From contig JAPDOI010000274.1 in assembly GCA_029168955.1 (NCBI GenBank), forward strand, positions 310,001-374,000: a stretch of 64,000 nucleotides of DNA, read 5' to 3'. This stretch comes from Aplectana chamaeleonis. Lineage: Eukaryota > Nematoda > Chromadorea > Rhabditida > Cosmocercidae. Below, one piece after another: positions 53,847 to 64,000 of this stretch. The position numbers and the translations under genes were made by a program. Within the stretch, counting starts at the first letter, position 1; the number at the start of each line of letters is the position of its first letter. The notes beneath the pieces were generated by a model that was not told the origin of the DNA, searched no databases, and was given only the letters and a program-made list of their open reading frames with translations.

Positions 53847-54214
53847 CAGAACGACGCTGGAAGGCGAGAATATGGAAGAAGTAGAAAAGAAGGCGATGGA
53901 CAAAGGGCGGTAGATCGACCACGTTTCCAAAATTAATCGGTCAGCAACAGGGGTTTGCGGCAAAGGGATTTAAAATTTCGGCAAACGGCAACGGCAAACC
54001 CCAAAAATGACCGTCAAACAGCAAAATCTGTTTCGTGCTATAATACACCAACACTTGCTTAGTCATGTCGAATTCCATGCTATATCTGCCAGTTACTATG
54101 TGCCTGGCGTTTCAATAGTCTTCAAAGAAGAAAAATCCTATGTATCAAAAGCTACCTGAATGCCTCAGGTGATGAGGAGTCACTATCAGGGTCAACAAGG
54201 TTGTAAGCTTTAGA
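53847..54214. other. Unassigned sequence
   Basis: Purine-rich continuation of the gag-like region, then AT-balanced sequence with no recognised gene. The second TA-flanked element begins just after it. Confidence 0.4.
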
Positions 54215-54506
54215 TACAATACCGCCGATATCAAAGGGAAAAAATGGACGACATGGGCAAAGTGGGCAACTAAAGCGTCTTTCGGCCACAACACGCCTCA
54301 AAGTGCTCCGTTTTCAATTTTGAAAGGACCAAAATGTTAACCGTCCCACAATCTATCTAACTATATGAGACAAAATTGGAATTGTGGTGAGCGCCAAGCG
54401 CTCACCAGATTTGGCTTTGATTCGCCATCGCGCAACCCCCTAATCTCAGGATCAGGGTCCAGAGTAAACGTAGGAAGACCGTTCTTTCTGCATTTAATAT
54501 ACTTAA

Positions 54507-54953
54507 AGGCAGTGTTTACGATAAATTTCACTTCCGATATCTCCACGGTTTACGAAAGGTCTGGTGCCCTATATAGCAAGGCATGCTTAAAAGGGACACG
54601 AAAGACGCGTTTTTGAGCCAAAATAGGCTCTCCCTTGTTTACGTTGATTTTTGAGCGTGGAGGAATTGACCGCTAGAAGTATGATACCTATCAGTGCAAT
54701 GAAGCGAACAGCTCACTTATCAGCACTTCCTTCACCTGATCATTCCTATAATCCGAGTCTTCATTTGTTCCTTTCAAGAGGCGGATCTGGGGCACGGGGC
54801 GTGTCTGGGGCACCAAAACGCTTGTTTGCAGCCGTTATTTTGCCACTCCTGGCTCGTTTTCTACCGTTCCTTTGGCACTGGGAGCCTAGGATCTTTCTCC
54901 CCTATCATTTTACTGTGGAAAGTCAACGAAGATGATCATCGTGAACACCGCCT
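54507..54953. mobile_element. TTAA-type MITE, subtype b
   Basis: It starts AGGCAGTGTTTACGATAAAT after TTAA (54503-54506) and ends GTGAACACCGCCT, where the right TTAA has decayed to TGAG. Relative of 9142-9571 and 22744-23190. Confidence 0.82.
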
Positions 54954-54957
54954 TGAG

Positions 54958-55424
54958 GAGAGCTGAATAAATGTTCAAAAAATGGTCCGGAATGGTTACC
55001 TGAGATTCGAGAAAAAGTGTCAAAATACGTCATTTTGCTCGAAAAAATGTTCATCTCCTTTTTTTTTCAGTTGGCGTTCACGATCTTGTTGGAACACTTA
55101 TCGTTGAGCTAGAGAGCTCATTTTTGGCCATGGAGCTGATTTTGTTTGCATATAGCTGCTGTCAAATTTTGAAGTTGGTAGCTAAATTTTTGCGGAACCT
55201 CAAAATTGGGGGTCAAGAAAGACAAAAACACGTAAACATGTTATTATAAACCATCCGACGTTTACTCATTCGTAAAAATGAACTAATGGAATAAACACCG
55301 TTACTGATAGGCTTTTGCTCAGGATTGAACGCTCCCTGAGACGGGGCAACGCTTCAATCAATACGGCGGGATCTCGGAAGTACTGTTTGGAACGCCGCTC
55401 GGTGTGACTCAGAAGTGCGCCACA
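54958..55424. other. Element interior without genes
   Basis: Resembles 1700-2060 of the first TA-flanked element (for example GGCGTTCACGATCTTGTTGG, AAACATGTTATTATAAACCA), which confirms that the two elements share internal sequence left of their minisatellites. No coding. Confidence 0.7.
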
Positions 55425-56165
55425 GAACGCCTTAGATAGTGTGCGGGACCCAAATGAGAGTGCGCCGGACGCCGTAGAAAGTGTGCGGTACGCCGCAGAA
55501 AGTGCCGGACGCCGTAGAAAGTGTGGGCGTGCGCAGAACCTCTTAGAAAGTGTGCGGGATTCAAGTGGGAGTGCGCCGGAAGCCGTAGATAGTGTGCGGG
55601 ACCCAAATGAGAGTGCACTGGACGCCGTAGAAAGTGTGTGGGACCCAAGTTGGAGTGCGCCGGACGCCGTAGAAAGTGTGCAGGACCCAAACGGGCGTGC
55701 GCAGAACGCCGTAGAAAGTGTGCGGGACCCAAGTGGGAGTGCGCCGGGCGCCGTATAAAATGTTTTGGTACCCAAGTGGAAGTGCGCAGGACGCCGAGAA
55801 ATTGTGCGGGACCCAAATGAGAGTGCACTGGACGCCGTAGAAAGTGTGCGGGACGCAAGTGGGAGTGCGCCGGACGCCGTAGAAAGTGTGCAGGACCCAA
55901 ACGGGCGTGCGCAAAACGCCGTAGAAAGTGTACGGGACCCAAGTGGGAGTGCGCCGGGCGCCGTATAAAATGTTTCGGTACCCAAGTGGAAGTGCGCAGG
56001 ACGCCGTAGAAATTGTGCGGGACCCAAATGAGAGTGCACTGGACGCCGTAGAAAGTGTGCGGGACCCAAGTGGGAGTGCGCCGGACGCTGCTGAAAGTGT
56101 GTGGGATCCAAGTGGGAGTGCGCCGGACGCCGTAGAAAGTGTGCGGGACCCAAATACAAGCACGC
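55425..56165 (+). repeat. 42-bp minisatellite, about 17 copies
   Basis: Units with GGACGCCGTAGAAAGTG and GGGACCCAAGTGGGAGTG. A roughly 250-bp higher-order block (containing CGCCGTATAAAATGTTT) appears at least twice. Open frames of up to 342 codons on the minus strand and others on the plus strand are artefacts of the 42-bp period. Confidence 0.93.
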
Positions 56166-56454
56166 CCATACCGATAATTTTTTCCGCTGGGGTACCGTAA
56201 CCATTCTTGAACAAAACATGATAACAAACGATACTACACGCTCATAACATGCGGGGTATAAAAGGGCAGAGGAGCGGTATGCATTCATCCACACACCGCT
56301 CTCTTCGAGAAGCCGCTGGGAAGTGGCTGAGGAGGTCGAAATTGTGCAAACATGATTGTTGGCTATTACGATGTGCTCGTATCCAAGCTGACACTTGGAA
56401 AATTTTTAAGGGAGGGTTACGGTAGCCATGCGGAAAAAAATGATCGGCAAGAGC
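56166..56454. other. Spacer between minisatellite arrays
   Basis: Contains GGGTACCGTAACCATTC and, inverted near 56415, GGGTTACGGTAGCCATGC, hinting that the two neighbouring arrays were once ends of an inverted structure. No gene. Confidence 0.45.
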
Positions 56455-56640
56455 GTGCTTCTGACCCAAATGGGTGTGTGCAGGATGTCGCAGAAAGTGT
56501 GCAGGACATCAGTGGGAGCGTGCAGGACGTCACAGAAAGTGTGCAGACCATCAGTGGGAGTGTGCAGGACGCCATAGAAAGTGTGCAGACCATCAGTGGG
56601 AGTGTGCAGGACGTCATCATAGAAGTAGGGGCAGGGCATC
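56455..56640 (+). repeat. 42-bp minisatellite, about 4 copies
   Basis: Units GTGTGCAGGACGTCACAGAA with CATCAGTGGGAGTG; intermediate in sequence between the 55425 and 58025 arrays. Confidence 0.9.
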
Positions 56641-56689
56641 AGTGGGTTCACTTTCAGATAACACCACTAGGCATAAATCATGTTAGGAA

Positions 56690-57395
56690 GGAAACCTTTA
56701 GGAAAAATAAATGAAATTCCTGAAAGTTTAGGTTCCTGGCAAAAGTAAAGATTTGGCATGGCCATTTTTTCAAAAATTTAGAAATATACTCAGTTAAAAG
56801 AGGAAGGTAAAGAAAAATGGAAAAAGATTTGAAATATTCCTGAGAACGATTTGGCGTAGAATAATTTGATTTAGGGAAATGTAGTGAAATAGTTGAAAGT
56901 ATAATTTGGCAGTCGACTTTGAACCAACTATTGATAAGAGTTGCGCAAAACGAGAGATCGCATTGTATGAGCTTAACCGTAGAACGTATCGAAGCAAAAT
57001 CACACGTGATAAGGCAAGCAGCAAAAGCTCGTTCGGGAGCTGGAATGCCGCGGTCTTCACGTATTAAGTGAAGTAAAATCAACTGTTTGTTCCATATCAC
57101 GCGTGATTTTGCTTTGATATGTTCTACGGATAAGCTTATACAATGCGATCTCTCATTTTGCACAACTCTTATCAATAGTTGGTTCAAACTCGACTGCCAA
57201 ATCATACTTTCAACTATTTCACTACATTTCCCAAAAATCATATTATTCTTCGCCAAATCGTGCTCGGGAATATTTCAAAACTTTTTCCATTTTTCTTTAC
57301 CTTCCCCTTTAAACTGAGTATATTTCTAATTTTTCGAAATATTGGCCATGCCAAATCTTCTGTTTTGCCAGAAATCTAAACTTTCAGGAATTGTG
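56690..57395. repeat. Large internal inverted repeat with GATTTGGC motifs
   Basis: About 56690-57010 pairs with 57090-57395 (for example AACTATTGATAAGAGTTG and its complement, ATCACACGTGAT near the apex). Related to the fold in the 1440-4792 element. Confidence 0.8.
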
Positions 57396-58024
57396 GTGAG
57401 CGCGAAGCGCTCACCAGGATTTGGCTTTGATCTCTTCCCGCGCGGATGCCCTACAATGAGATCACCTATTCATACCGTCAACAGAGGTATGAGCTGTACA
57501 CTATTCGACGCGCTGCAAGAAATTACATATGTGTGCAGCTTTTCATCCCAACTGGTCCCCGCTTTCTAAAGTTATGACCTCTCAAAGTACGCAAAAACGT
57601 TCTCCACCACCGCCTCCGCCTCCGCCTCCACCTCCACCTCCGTCCGTCGAAAACCATTTTTTTGGAAGGCGTGGACCAAATCGCTCGAAAATTTGTGACT
57701 AGAGGTAATCGGCCACGGGAATGACGAAAATAATTGTCAGAACTCACCATAATGACTTCTGGGCCCCTAACGGGCGTTTGAAACTCGGAAACCGGCCTCT
57801 CAAGAATAGTTTATGAAAATGGTGGGTTTTTCGTTATCAGTCATTGTTTTCTTAGACTCCATATAAACACCTTGCTCTTTAGGGTGGTGTACTTTGAACG
57901 TCCGGCTCGGAAGAGGACGCTGTGCGGGTTGATGTACTTGACCGCGGCGCGTATTCGTTCAAAGCGCACCATCGATAAGAAGGCGTCGCAGGATGTGCTG
58001 AAGTGTCGGTTGACTATGTGAGAC
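57396..58024. other. Sequence with short CCDCCN trinucleotide repeat
   Basis: Begins with GGTGAGCGCGAAGCGCTCACC, a small hairpin also seen near 54388. 57600-57652 is a CCACCG/CCTCCA trinucleotide run. No gene recognised. Confidence 0.5.
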
Positions 58025-59565
58025 CTCAGGAAGGGGTGTGCAGGACGTCGTAGAATGTGGGCAGGGCCTCAGTAGGAGTATGCAGGACATCATCGAACGT
58101 GTGCAGGACCTTAGTAGGAGTGTGCAGGACATCATGGAACGTGTGCAGGACCCCAGTAGGGGTGTGCAGGACGTCGTAGAATGTGTGCAGGACCTCAGTA
58201 GGAGTGGGCAGGACATCATGGAACGTGTGCAAGACCTCAGTAGGAGTGTGCAGGACATCATGGAACGTGTGCAAGACCTTAGTAGGAGTGTGCAGGACAT
58301 CATGGGACCTGTGCAGGACCTCAGTAGGAGTGTGCAGGACATCATTGTACCTGCGCAGGACCTCAGTAGGAGTGTGCAGGACAGCATTGTACCTGCGGAG
58401 GACCTCAGTAGGAGTGTGCAGGACATCATGGAACGTGTGCAGGACCTCAGTAGGAGTGTGCAGGACATCATGGAACGTGTGCAAGACCTTAGTAGGAGTG
58501 TGCAGGACATCATGGAACGTGTGCAAGACCTTAGTAGGAGTGTGCAGGACATCATGGAACGTGTGCAAGACCTTAGTAGGAGTGTGCAGGACATCATGGA
58601 ACCTGTGCAGGATCCCAGTAGGGGTGTGCAGGACGTCGTAGAATGTGTGCAGGACCTCAGTAGGAGTGTGCAGGACATCATGGAACGTGTGCAAGACCTT
58701 AGTAGGAGTGTGCAGGACATCATGGGACCTGTGCAGGACCTCAGTAGGAGTGTGCAGGACATCATGGAACGTGTGCAGGACCGTGGTAGGAGTGGGCAGG
58801 ACATCATGGGACGTGTGCAGGACCCCAGTAGGGGTGTGCAGGACGTCGTGGAATGTGTGCAGGACCTCAGTAGGAGTGTGCAGGACATCATGGAACGTGT
58901 GCAAGACCTTAGTACGAGTGTGCAGGACATCATGGGACCTGTGCAGGACCTCGGTAGGAGTGTGCAGGACATCATGGAACGTGTGCAAGACCTTAGTAGG
59001 AGTGTGCAGGACATCATGGGACCTGTGCAGGACCTCAGTAAGGAGTGTGCAGGACATCATGGGACCTGTGCAGGACCTCAGTAGGAAGTGTGCAGGACAT
59101 CACGGATCGTGTGCAAACCTTAGTAGGAGTGTGCAGGACACCATGGGACCTGTGCAGGACCTCAGTAGGAGTGTGCAGGACATCATTGTACGTGTGCAGG
59201 ACCGTAGTAGAAGTGGGCAGGACATCATGGGACGTGTGCAGGACCCCAGTAGGGGTGTGCAGGATGTGGTAGAATGTGTGCAGGACCTCAGTAGGAGTGT
59301 GCAGGACATTATGGGACCTGTGCAGCATCCCATTAGGGGTGTGCGGGACGTCGTATAATGTGTGCAGGACCTCAGTAGGAGTGTTCAGGACATTATGGGA
59401 CCTGTGCAGGACCCCAGAAGGGGTGTGCAGGACGTCGTAGAATGTGTGCAGGATCTCAGTAGGAGAGTGCAGGACATCATGGAACGTGTGCAGGACCTTA
59501 GTAGGAGTGTGCAGAACATCAAAGGACGTGCGCAGGACCTCCGTTTAATGTCCAGGACACCGTAT
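58025..59565 (+). repeat. 42-bp minisatellite, about 36 copies, most uniform array
   Basis: The units are the 21+21 bp dimer that translates as VQDLSRSVQDIMER. AGTAGGAGTGTGCAGGACAT is the most constant part. Frames over 340 codons are open on both strands, so protein coding cannot be inferred. A few one-base changes near 59040 and 59090 break the frame. Confidence 0.94.
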
Positions 59566-60423
59566 GCAAGTCATGCCCCCGAATCAACAAGAGCGATAGG
59601 CAAGTGCGCCAGAACAAGGCTATCGTAATCTCACTCGAGTTGGCTCTAAAATTTTCTAAGTTCTGACTCCGAATTCGCTACATCTTCACCACCGGTGGTG
59701 TTGTTTTTCTGCTTTGTAGTCCAGGCAGATCCTCAACTGCTGAACTCTGGAGAAGGACTGTGACACACCGCTCTTCACTTCTTTTATCTTTATCATTGAT
59801 CAATTGGGTATCATCAAATTTGTTTAAGAGAGCCGAATAACATCATTCCTAAGATTACGGTGGTCCTCTTCTGGCGCACTTAACTATCGTTCGCGCTGGA
59901 AATCATTTTCCATTTTCAGGCTCAATTTTATGACTGAGCCCGGGTAGACCACACTGGTAAACTTTGGCGCGTCAAAAACGTTGGACGATGAGGTTGGAAG
60001 GCGTCAAAGATTAATATCCGCCACCAATTCTCACCAGGCATCTTGCGCTTTTTCCTAGAATGTTGGTGCGACCGTAAGACAACAGGAAAAATAGTTACGG
60101 CACGAACTCCACATGCAGAAAAACTCCGAAAATATTTTGGCGCGAAATTCAAATTCGTATTTACAATGTGTTCCGATTGACTTTTTTTTAATGAAGAAGG
60201 GAGTTGAAAGAAGAATGAAGGTTTTTCATGGGCCCCTTCAACATTTTCGTTCACTAGAGGGGCCAAGCTACCCAAAAACATGAAAAAATAATATACGGTT
60301 TTCTGCGCGTACGATGTCTTTAACTCTCGTTCTTGTTCCGAATCAGACATATGGGCCGGCGCAGACGAGCCACGTCATCAAGAACCGGTGAAGTTTGGCT
60401 AGAGCGACTGACCCTGGGTCTAT
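59566..60423. other. Element interior without recognised genes
   Basis: A minus-strand frame of 140 codons (59928-60350) has no domain. Its start overlaps TTAAAGACATCGTACGCGC, which resembles a worn subtype c TTAA end, so it is likely a decayed MITE. Confidence 0.45.
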
Positions 60424-60619
60424 CCTAGACGGGGTGGGGGGCCACCCAAGATTCACTCATAGAAATGATGAAAAATTCTGATAAAAGATGTCTGATACTG
60501 CTATCAATCATTGTTTTTATAGAAACGTCATGAAAATACTCCGACTGGTTGCCTTACCAATCGGTGGTTCATTTCACTTCTGTCTTGAATGGTGGGTGCC
60601 CCCCTCTCCCCCGTCTAGG
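60424..60619. mobile_element. MITE with CCTAGACGGGG ends (copy 2)
   Basis: Ends CCTAGACGGGGTGGGGGG and CCCCCGTCTAGG are inverted. It is the reverse-oriented relative of 51181-51366. Target duplication unclear. Confidence 0.78.
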
Positions 60620-60889
60620 ATTGTGCCCCAACCCTATACAATTGGGTCATTTTAAAACTCATTTCTTCATTTTCTCGACTTTTAAATTCAAAAAGTATAT
60701 GCCTTGTATCTTGTCTGTAGGAAGCCGCGTTGCAACTATTATCTTGCAATCCTAGCAGCTGTTTCTTCATTTCTACCACTATGTTTTCGAAAAAAAACAA
60801 CTTGACTTCTGGAGCTCGACGATATTGTAGAAGGGAAACCCTTGTAAAAAGTTGTGAAATTTCTGAAAGTTGGGCTCCGCAGAAAAGGT

Positions 60890-61650
60890 CAAGGATTTGG
60901 CATTGCTCCTAAATGTTGTGAAATGGTTTTATTGGATTTGGCTCTCAACTTGATTTTTCAAATGTAGTGAAATTGTCGAATTGATTTGGCTGTGATGATA
61001 CTATATGCAGATAACATAATCATTAAATGTAGTGAAATTGTTGCAAACGGATTTGGCAGGAGCTCTATCAATTATCACAGTCAAATCATGCGTCAGAAGG
61101 TCCTCTGGCGAGCGAATGAAGACAAAAAGAAAAAAATAATAATCCTCAGTCAACAATGCTGAACGAAACGTGGCCTTATGGGCTAGAATTAAGGTTTCCG
61201 AATGGCTATTCTGCCTTTTCAGTGTAGCTCCCACTAACAATAAGGTACCAGACCTTCCCTCGCCGATGAGATAAAAATCATGAAAACGAAATCTAACGCA
61301 GTTTACTCGCTACTGACTCTATGTCTTCGTGTCCTCAACGCTTTCACGATTCGCATTGTATAGAAACGTTTTTGCTGCTAGGTTTATTCCTGTTCTCATT
61401 CGATTCAATATGCGCTCCAAGGAAAACCCCTTCTGACGCGTGATTTGACTGTGATAGAGCTCCTGCCAAATCCGTTTGCAACAATTTCACTACATTTAAT
61501 GATTATGTTATCTGCATATAGTATCATCACAGCCAAATCAATTCGACAATTTCACTACTTTTGAAAAATCAAGTTGAGAGCCAAATCCAATAAAACCATT
61601 TCACAACATTTAGGAGCAATGCCAAATCCTTGACCTTTTCTGCGGAGCCC
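60890..61650. repeat. Large internal inverted repeat, right part of 7.76-kb element
   Basis: About 60890-61110 pairs with 61430-61650 in reverse complement almost perfectly, with recurring AAATGTAGTGAAATTGTTG and GATTTGGC. The loop of about 320 bp has no gene. A third instance of this inverted-repeat class in the window. Confidence 0.85.
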
Positions 61651-61975
61651 AACTTTCAGAAATTCATTTATGAAAACGCTTTTCTAAGATGGAGTTAGTT
61701 ATGAATTTGATAATATGATCATAAGATAACGAGCCAATTCGGTCAAAAACAACCGTACGCGATATCTAGCATGGTCAAAATGTACTCCGTCTTGGAAAAT
61801 AAGATTGCTCTCAAATTTCGTAAAGTATTTTCACATCATCTACTACATCACGACATGCTGTACATTTTGACGTTTTCGAAATTGAAAATGGAGCACTTTG
61901 AGGCGAGTTGTGGTCGAAAGACGCTTTAGTTGCTCACTTTGCCCATTTTTTCCCTTGGATAGCGGCGGTATTGTA

Positions 61976-63639
61976 ATTCTGTTATTCCTCCCCACTAATT
62001 GAAGTCCCCGTTGAAATCAATGCTCGAGATCCAAAAATGGGCGTCTTTTTGAGCAGTGCAAAGTGTGATAGACCAGCAAATGATTTTTTCTGAAGTGGGC
62101 TTGCGGCCAGCGCGATCCAGCCTAGTTGATCCGGGGACGATCAGCAAACCGTAAGCAAACTTGGTGCGATGGGTTCGTGAGCTGATCTAAATACTGTGGC
62201 CGATACTGGTACGACATTCAGGTGAGAATACGCGATGATTGATCTATTGTTGGCGATTGACAATCCACACCGCGATCAGCAGCTCGCGGTTTAGGTTATA
62301 ACCGGAGTCACCCACAGTTTTGTTAGTAGCAAGTAGTAGGCGCAAAGTTCTCAATTTTGCTCACATCAAAGATTAACACATCTAAGATTGCATACTTTTC
62401 CTTGTGATGCTACAGGAGTGGAGTAAAACTATTCTAGTTGAATGCAGTGCTTACTATAGAAACAGCCTTCGAATTTCCACCGGAAATCAAGAGTTCCGAT
62501 GGGCATGCTTATCGAAAACACAGATTGAGAGGCATCTAAAGACAGCTCGACTGGTACATGCAACGGATGGCCGCTCACGTCGTCGCTGGAGCTCCGCGTA
62601 CAGTGCGCTTAGCCATCCGGACTGCTCTTGGGCGCGTCCCTTTCTGTGTATTCGGACTACAAGCCGGCATGAGGCCAAATACAACAACGTCGGCTAAAAG
62701 CGAGCAATAAATTGCTCCATGAGGTCCCAAAAATTGCAAGTGATGTGCCCGCCCACCCACTTCCCCTGCGGCGACCAAGGGGGTGGGTGGGGCGAGCACC
62801 TCACATTCAAGTTTCGGGGCCGTCTAATTCTATTGGTTGCTCGTTTCAAGTCGGTTTTCGACACTGTTGTAGCAATGAGCCTCGAACCCTTTGATTTCTG
62901 GCAAAAAGTTGAATGCGGTTTTAATCGTTGCCTTTAAGGATTTTTCATTTTCTCATCTTTATAGCATTTTTTAACAAACTCAGCTCTGTCATAGAGTAGA
63001 ACCTTCATTTCAGCTACCCTCTATAGAACGTCGTAATTCACATCATTCGAGGCGCGAGACGCGGCCTCGGCCTCCGTCTGCCCTACGCTCTCTCACTGTC
63101 TCTAACCTCCGCTCCGCACCAGCATGCGTAACCAAGTGAATTTCGCCGTTTATAGCCTGTAAAGATCTCGGAACCGAAATAATTATTGAACACTACTTTT
63201 ACTTACCACTGTGAAGATTGCTCAATTTTTGAAAAGCAGGACAAAGTATTTGCAGAATTGATCAACTTCCTGTCCCAATTATTACCATCAGCCCACCAAC
63301 GTGAGCGGTCGACAAACGGCGCCCTCTGCAGCCTCCGCTACATTTCTGTTTCCATTTCTGTCGTCAGATTGCGATTAGCTTTCTTCTGTTGCTGATCGTC
63401 CTATCCGTGGTTGAGGATAACCAACTATCTATCCGTTCGTCTGATTTTCATCCGTTTCCCGTGCCACTTTTACCCCGTCAACGACTGGTCTGACCGTCAG
63501 TTTTCGCCGTATTGACTGCTGTGGTATCGATTATAGGATATTTGACCTTCTGCTACTTGGTACTCCACCTCAGATACTCGCGGGTTAGTAAGGCACCACG
63601 AGGGGATTACTAACGCAGTTACTCTTCGAGGTGTAAACC
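61976..63639. other. Unassigned sequence
   Basis: No repeat termini apart from a lone TTGCCTTTAAGG near 62930 that may be a worn TTAA-type end. Plus-strand frames at 62404-62697 and 63186-63395 show no recognisable product. Possibly intergenic DNA. Confidence 0.4.
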
Positions 63640-63892
63640 CCTTTCGTTCCCCCAACTGCCGCCCAGGGCAGCACGTTGTGTCCTCTTGCTCCGCTTAGTG
63701 CCCCAACTGCTGCTCGTATAGTGGCCCCACGTGCTACTACAGTCGCCCCAACTGCTGCTCCTCATCATGGCCCCGATTGGTGCTATTCATTTATGATCTT
63801 TCCTTTCTTTCTCATAACCCTTCTCCCGCAGGGGATATGTCGAGCTCAGCAGCAGCGCTGGGTCAACCCATCAAAAATTGAGACCTCATTGA
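63640..63892 (+). CDS. Weak candidate exon pair, Pro/Ala-rich
   Basis: Exon 1 (open from 63640, no ATG) encodes repeats such as APTAARIVAPRATTVAPTAA. GTGCTATTC at 63780 and TTCTCCCGCAG ending at 63831 define a 52-nt intron that keeps the frame. Exon 2 adds about 19 residues (YVELSSSAGS) and a TGA at 63890. Size and splice sites fit nematode introns, but there is no start, domain or homologue to support it. Confidence 0.28.
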
Positions 63893-64000
63893 GGCTCATT
63901 CATATCTACAACGATTGATTCATCCTTGATTATATCCGTTGATCTTCGCCACAGTTGAAGGAAGTGATACTGGCCCTACGGTCCGTCTCATGCCCACCAT

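Larger units (their letters stand above)
54217..61973. mobile_element. 7.76-kb TA-flanked inverted-repeat element (copy 2)
   Basis: The left end CAATACCGCCGATATCAAAG and the right end TTGGATAGCGGCGGTATTG are bordered by TA at 54215-54216 and 61974-61975. The left 180 bp matches 1440-1620 and the right 310 bp matches 4490-4792, so it belongs with the element at 1440-4792. Inside lie three 42-bp minisatellite arrays, a TTAA element, a CTAGACGGG MITE and two large inverted repeats with GATTTGGC motifs. No transposase seen. It could also be two or more family members fused. Confidence 0.7.

Noticed and set aside
54361..54546. Small frames near the left end of the 7.76-kb element
   Set aside because: They run through a MITE terminus and the element end with no homology or splice support.
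55266..56294. 342-codon minus-strand frame across the 55.4-56.2 kb array
   Set aside because: Same arithmetic artefact; the encoded residues change completely with frame, and the sequence is a minisatellite.
58025..59565. CRISPR-like or phage repeat system in the 58-59.5 kb array
   Set aside because: Alternating 21-bp half-units all derive from one 42-bp monomer; there are no independent spacers.

Overview
This window looks like repeat-rich, gene-poor nuclear DNA from a nematode, most likely a rhabditid or strongylid (hookworm-like) species. The reasons are very short introns (49 to 77 nt) with nematode-style acceptors such as TTTTTTCAG, a DD34D mariner, a Penelope-like element, and dense families of small inverted-repeat transposons. 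The species is my inference from style; no gene here identifies it. Most stretches of open reading frame are not genes. In the long minisatellites the repeat length is divisible by three, so several frames stay open by accident.

Layout, left to right. 0-7.5 kb: a large inverted repeat (arms 1-974 and 5839-7486) whose loop holds a 3.35-kb TA-flanked element, which itself contains a 42-bp minisatellite and a Penelope-like retroelement with a 12-bp target duplication. 8.5-14.4 kb: TTAA-flanked small elements, a CAAGGG-ended element and a 1.1-kb hAT-type element with a perfect 8-bp target duplication. 15.4-17.8 kb: a broken mariner split by a 1.08-kb CAAGGG element. 17.9-19 kb: a 371-codon reading frame made of in-frame repeats. 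20.9-30.4 kb: strings of TTAA elements, several sharing a single TTAA, interrupted at 27.2-27.66 kb by the best host-gene candidate, a two-exon gene whose protein starts with an RRKQARP motif like that of NuRD-recruiting zinc-finger factors.

29.5-50.1 kb is the most striking part. Two arms of about 5.9 kb (30666-36565 and 38171-44059) form a near-identical palindrome around a 1.6-kb spacer that holds a LINE reverse-transcriptase fragment. The palindrome is flanked on both sides by direct copies of one 1.17-kb segment. The right-hand copy is split by a 5.05-kb element (44845-49890) with 27-bp terminal inverted repeats, many subterminal GACCGCG/CGCGGTC motifs, a TT target duplication, spliced exon-like sequence and a nested hAT-type element.

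50-62 kb: a (TA)n hairpin, a 1.7-kb array of the same 42-bp minisatellite, a degenerate gag fragment, and a 7.76-kb relative of the first TA-flanked element that carries three more arrays of the 42-bp repeat. 62-64 kb: little recognisable apart from a weak candidate exon pair.

No operon, CRISPR array, rRNA or convincing complete tRNA was seen. The window is best read as a record of nested insertions, many datable relative to each other through target duplications and comparison with uninterrupted copies elsewhere in the window. All identity statements are by eye.
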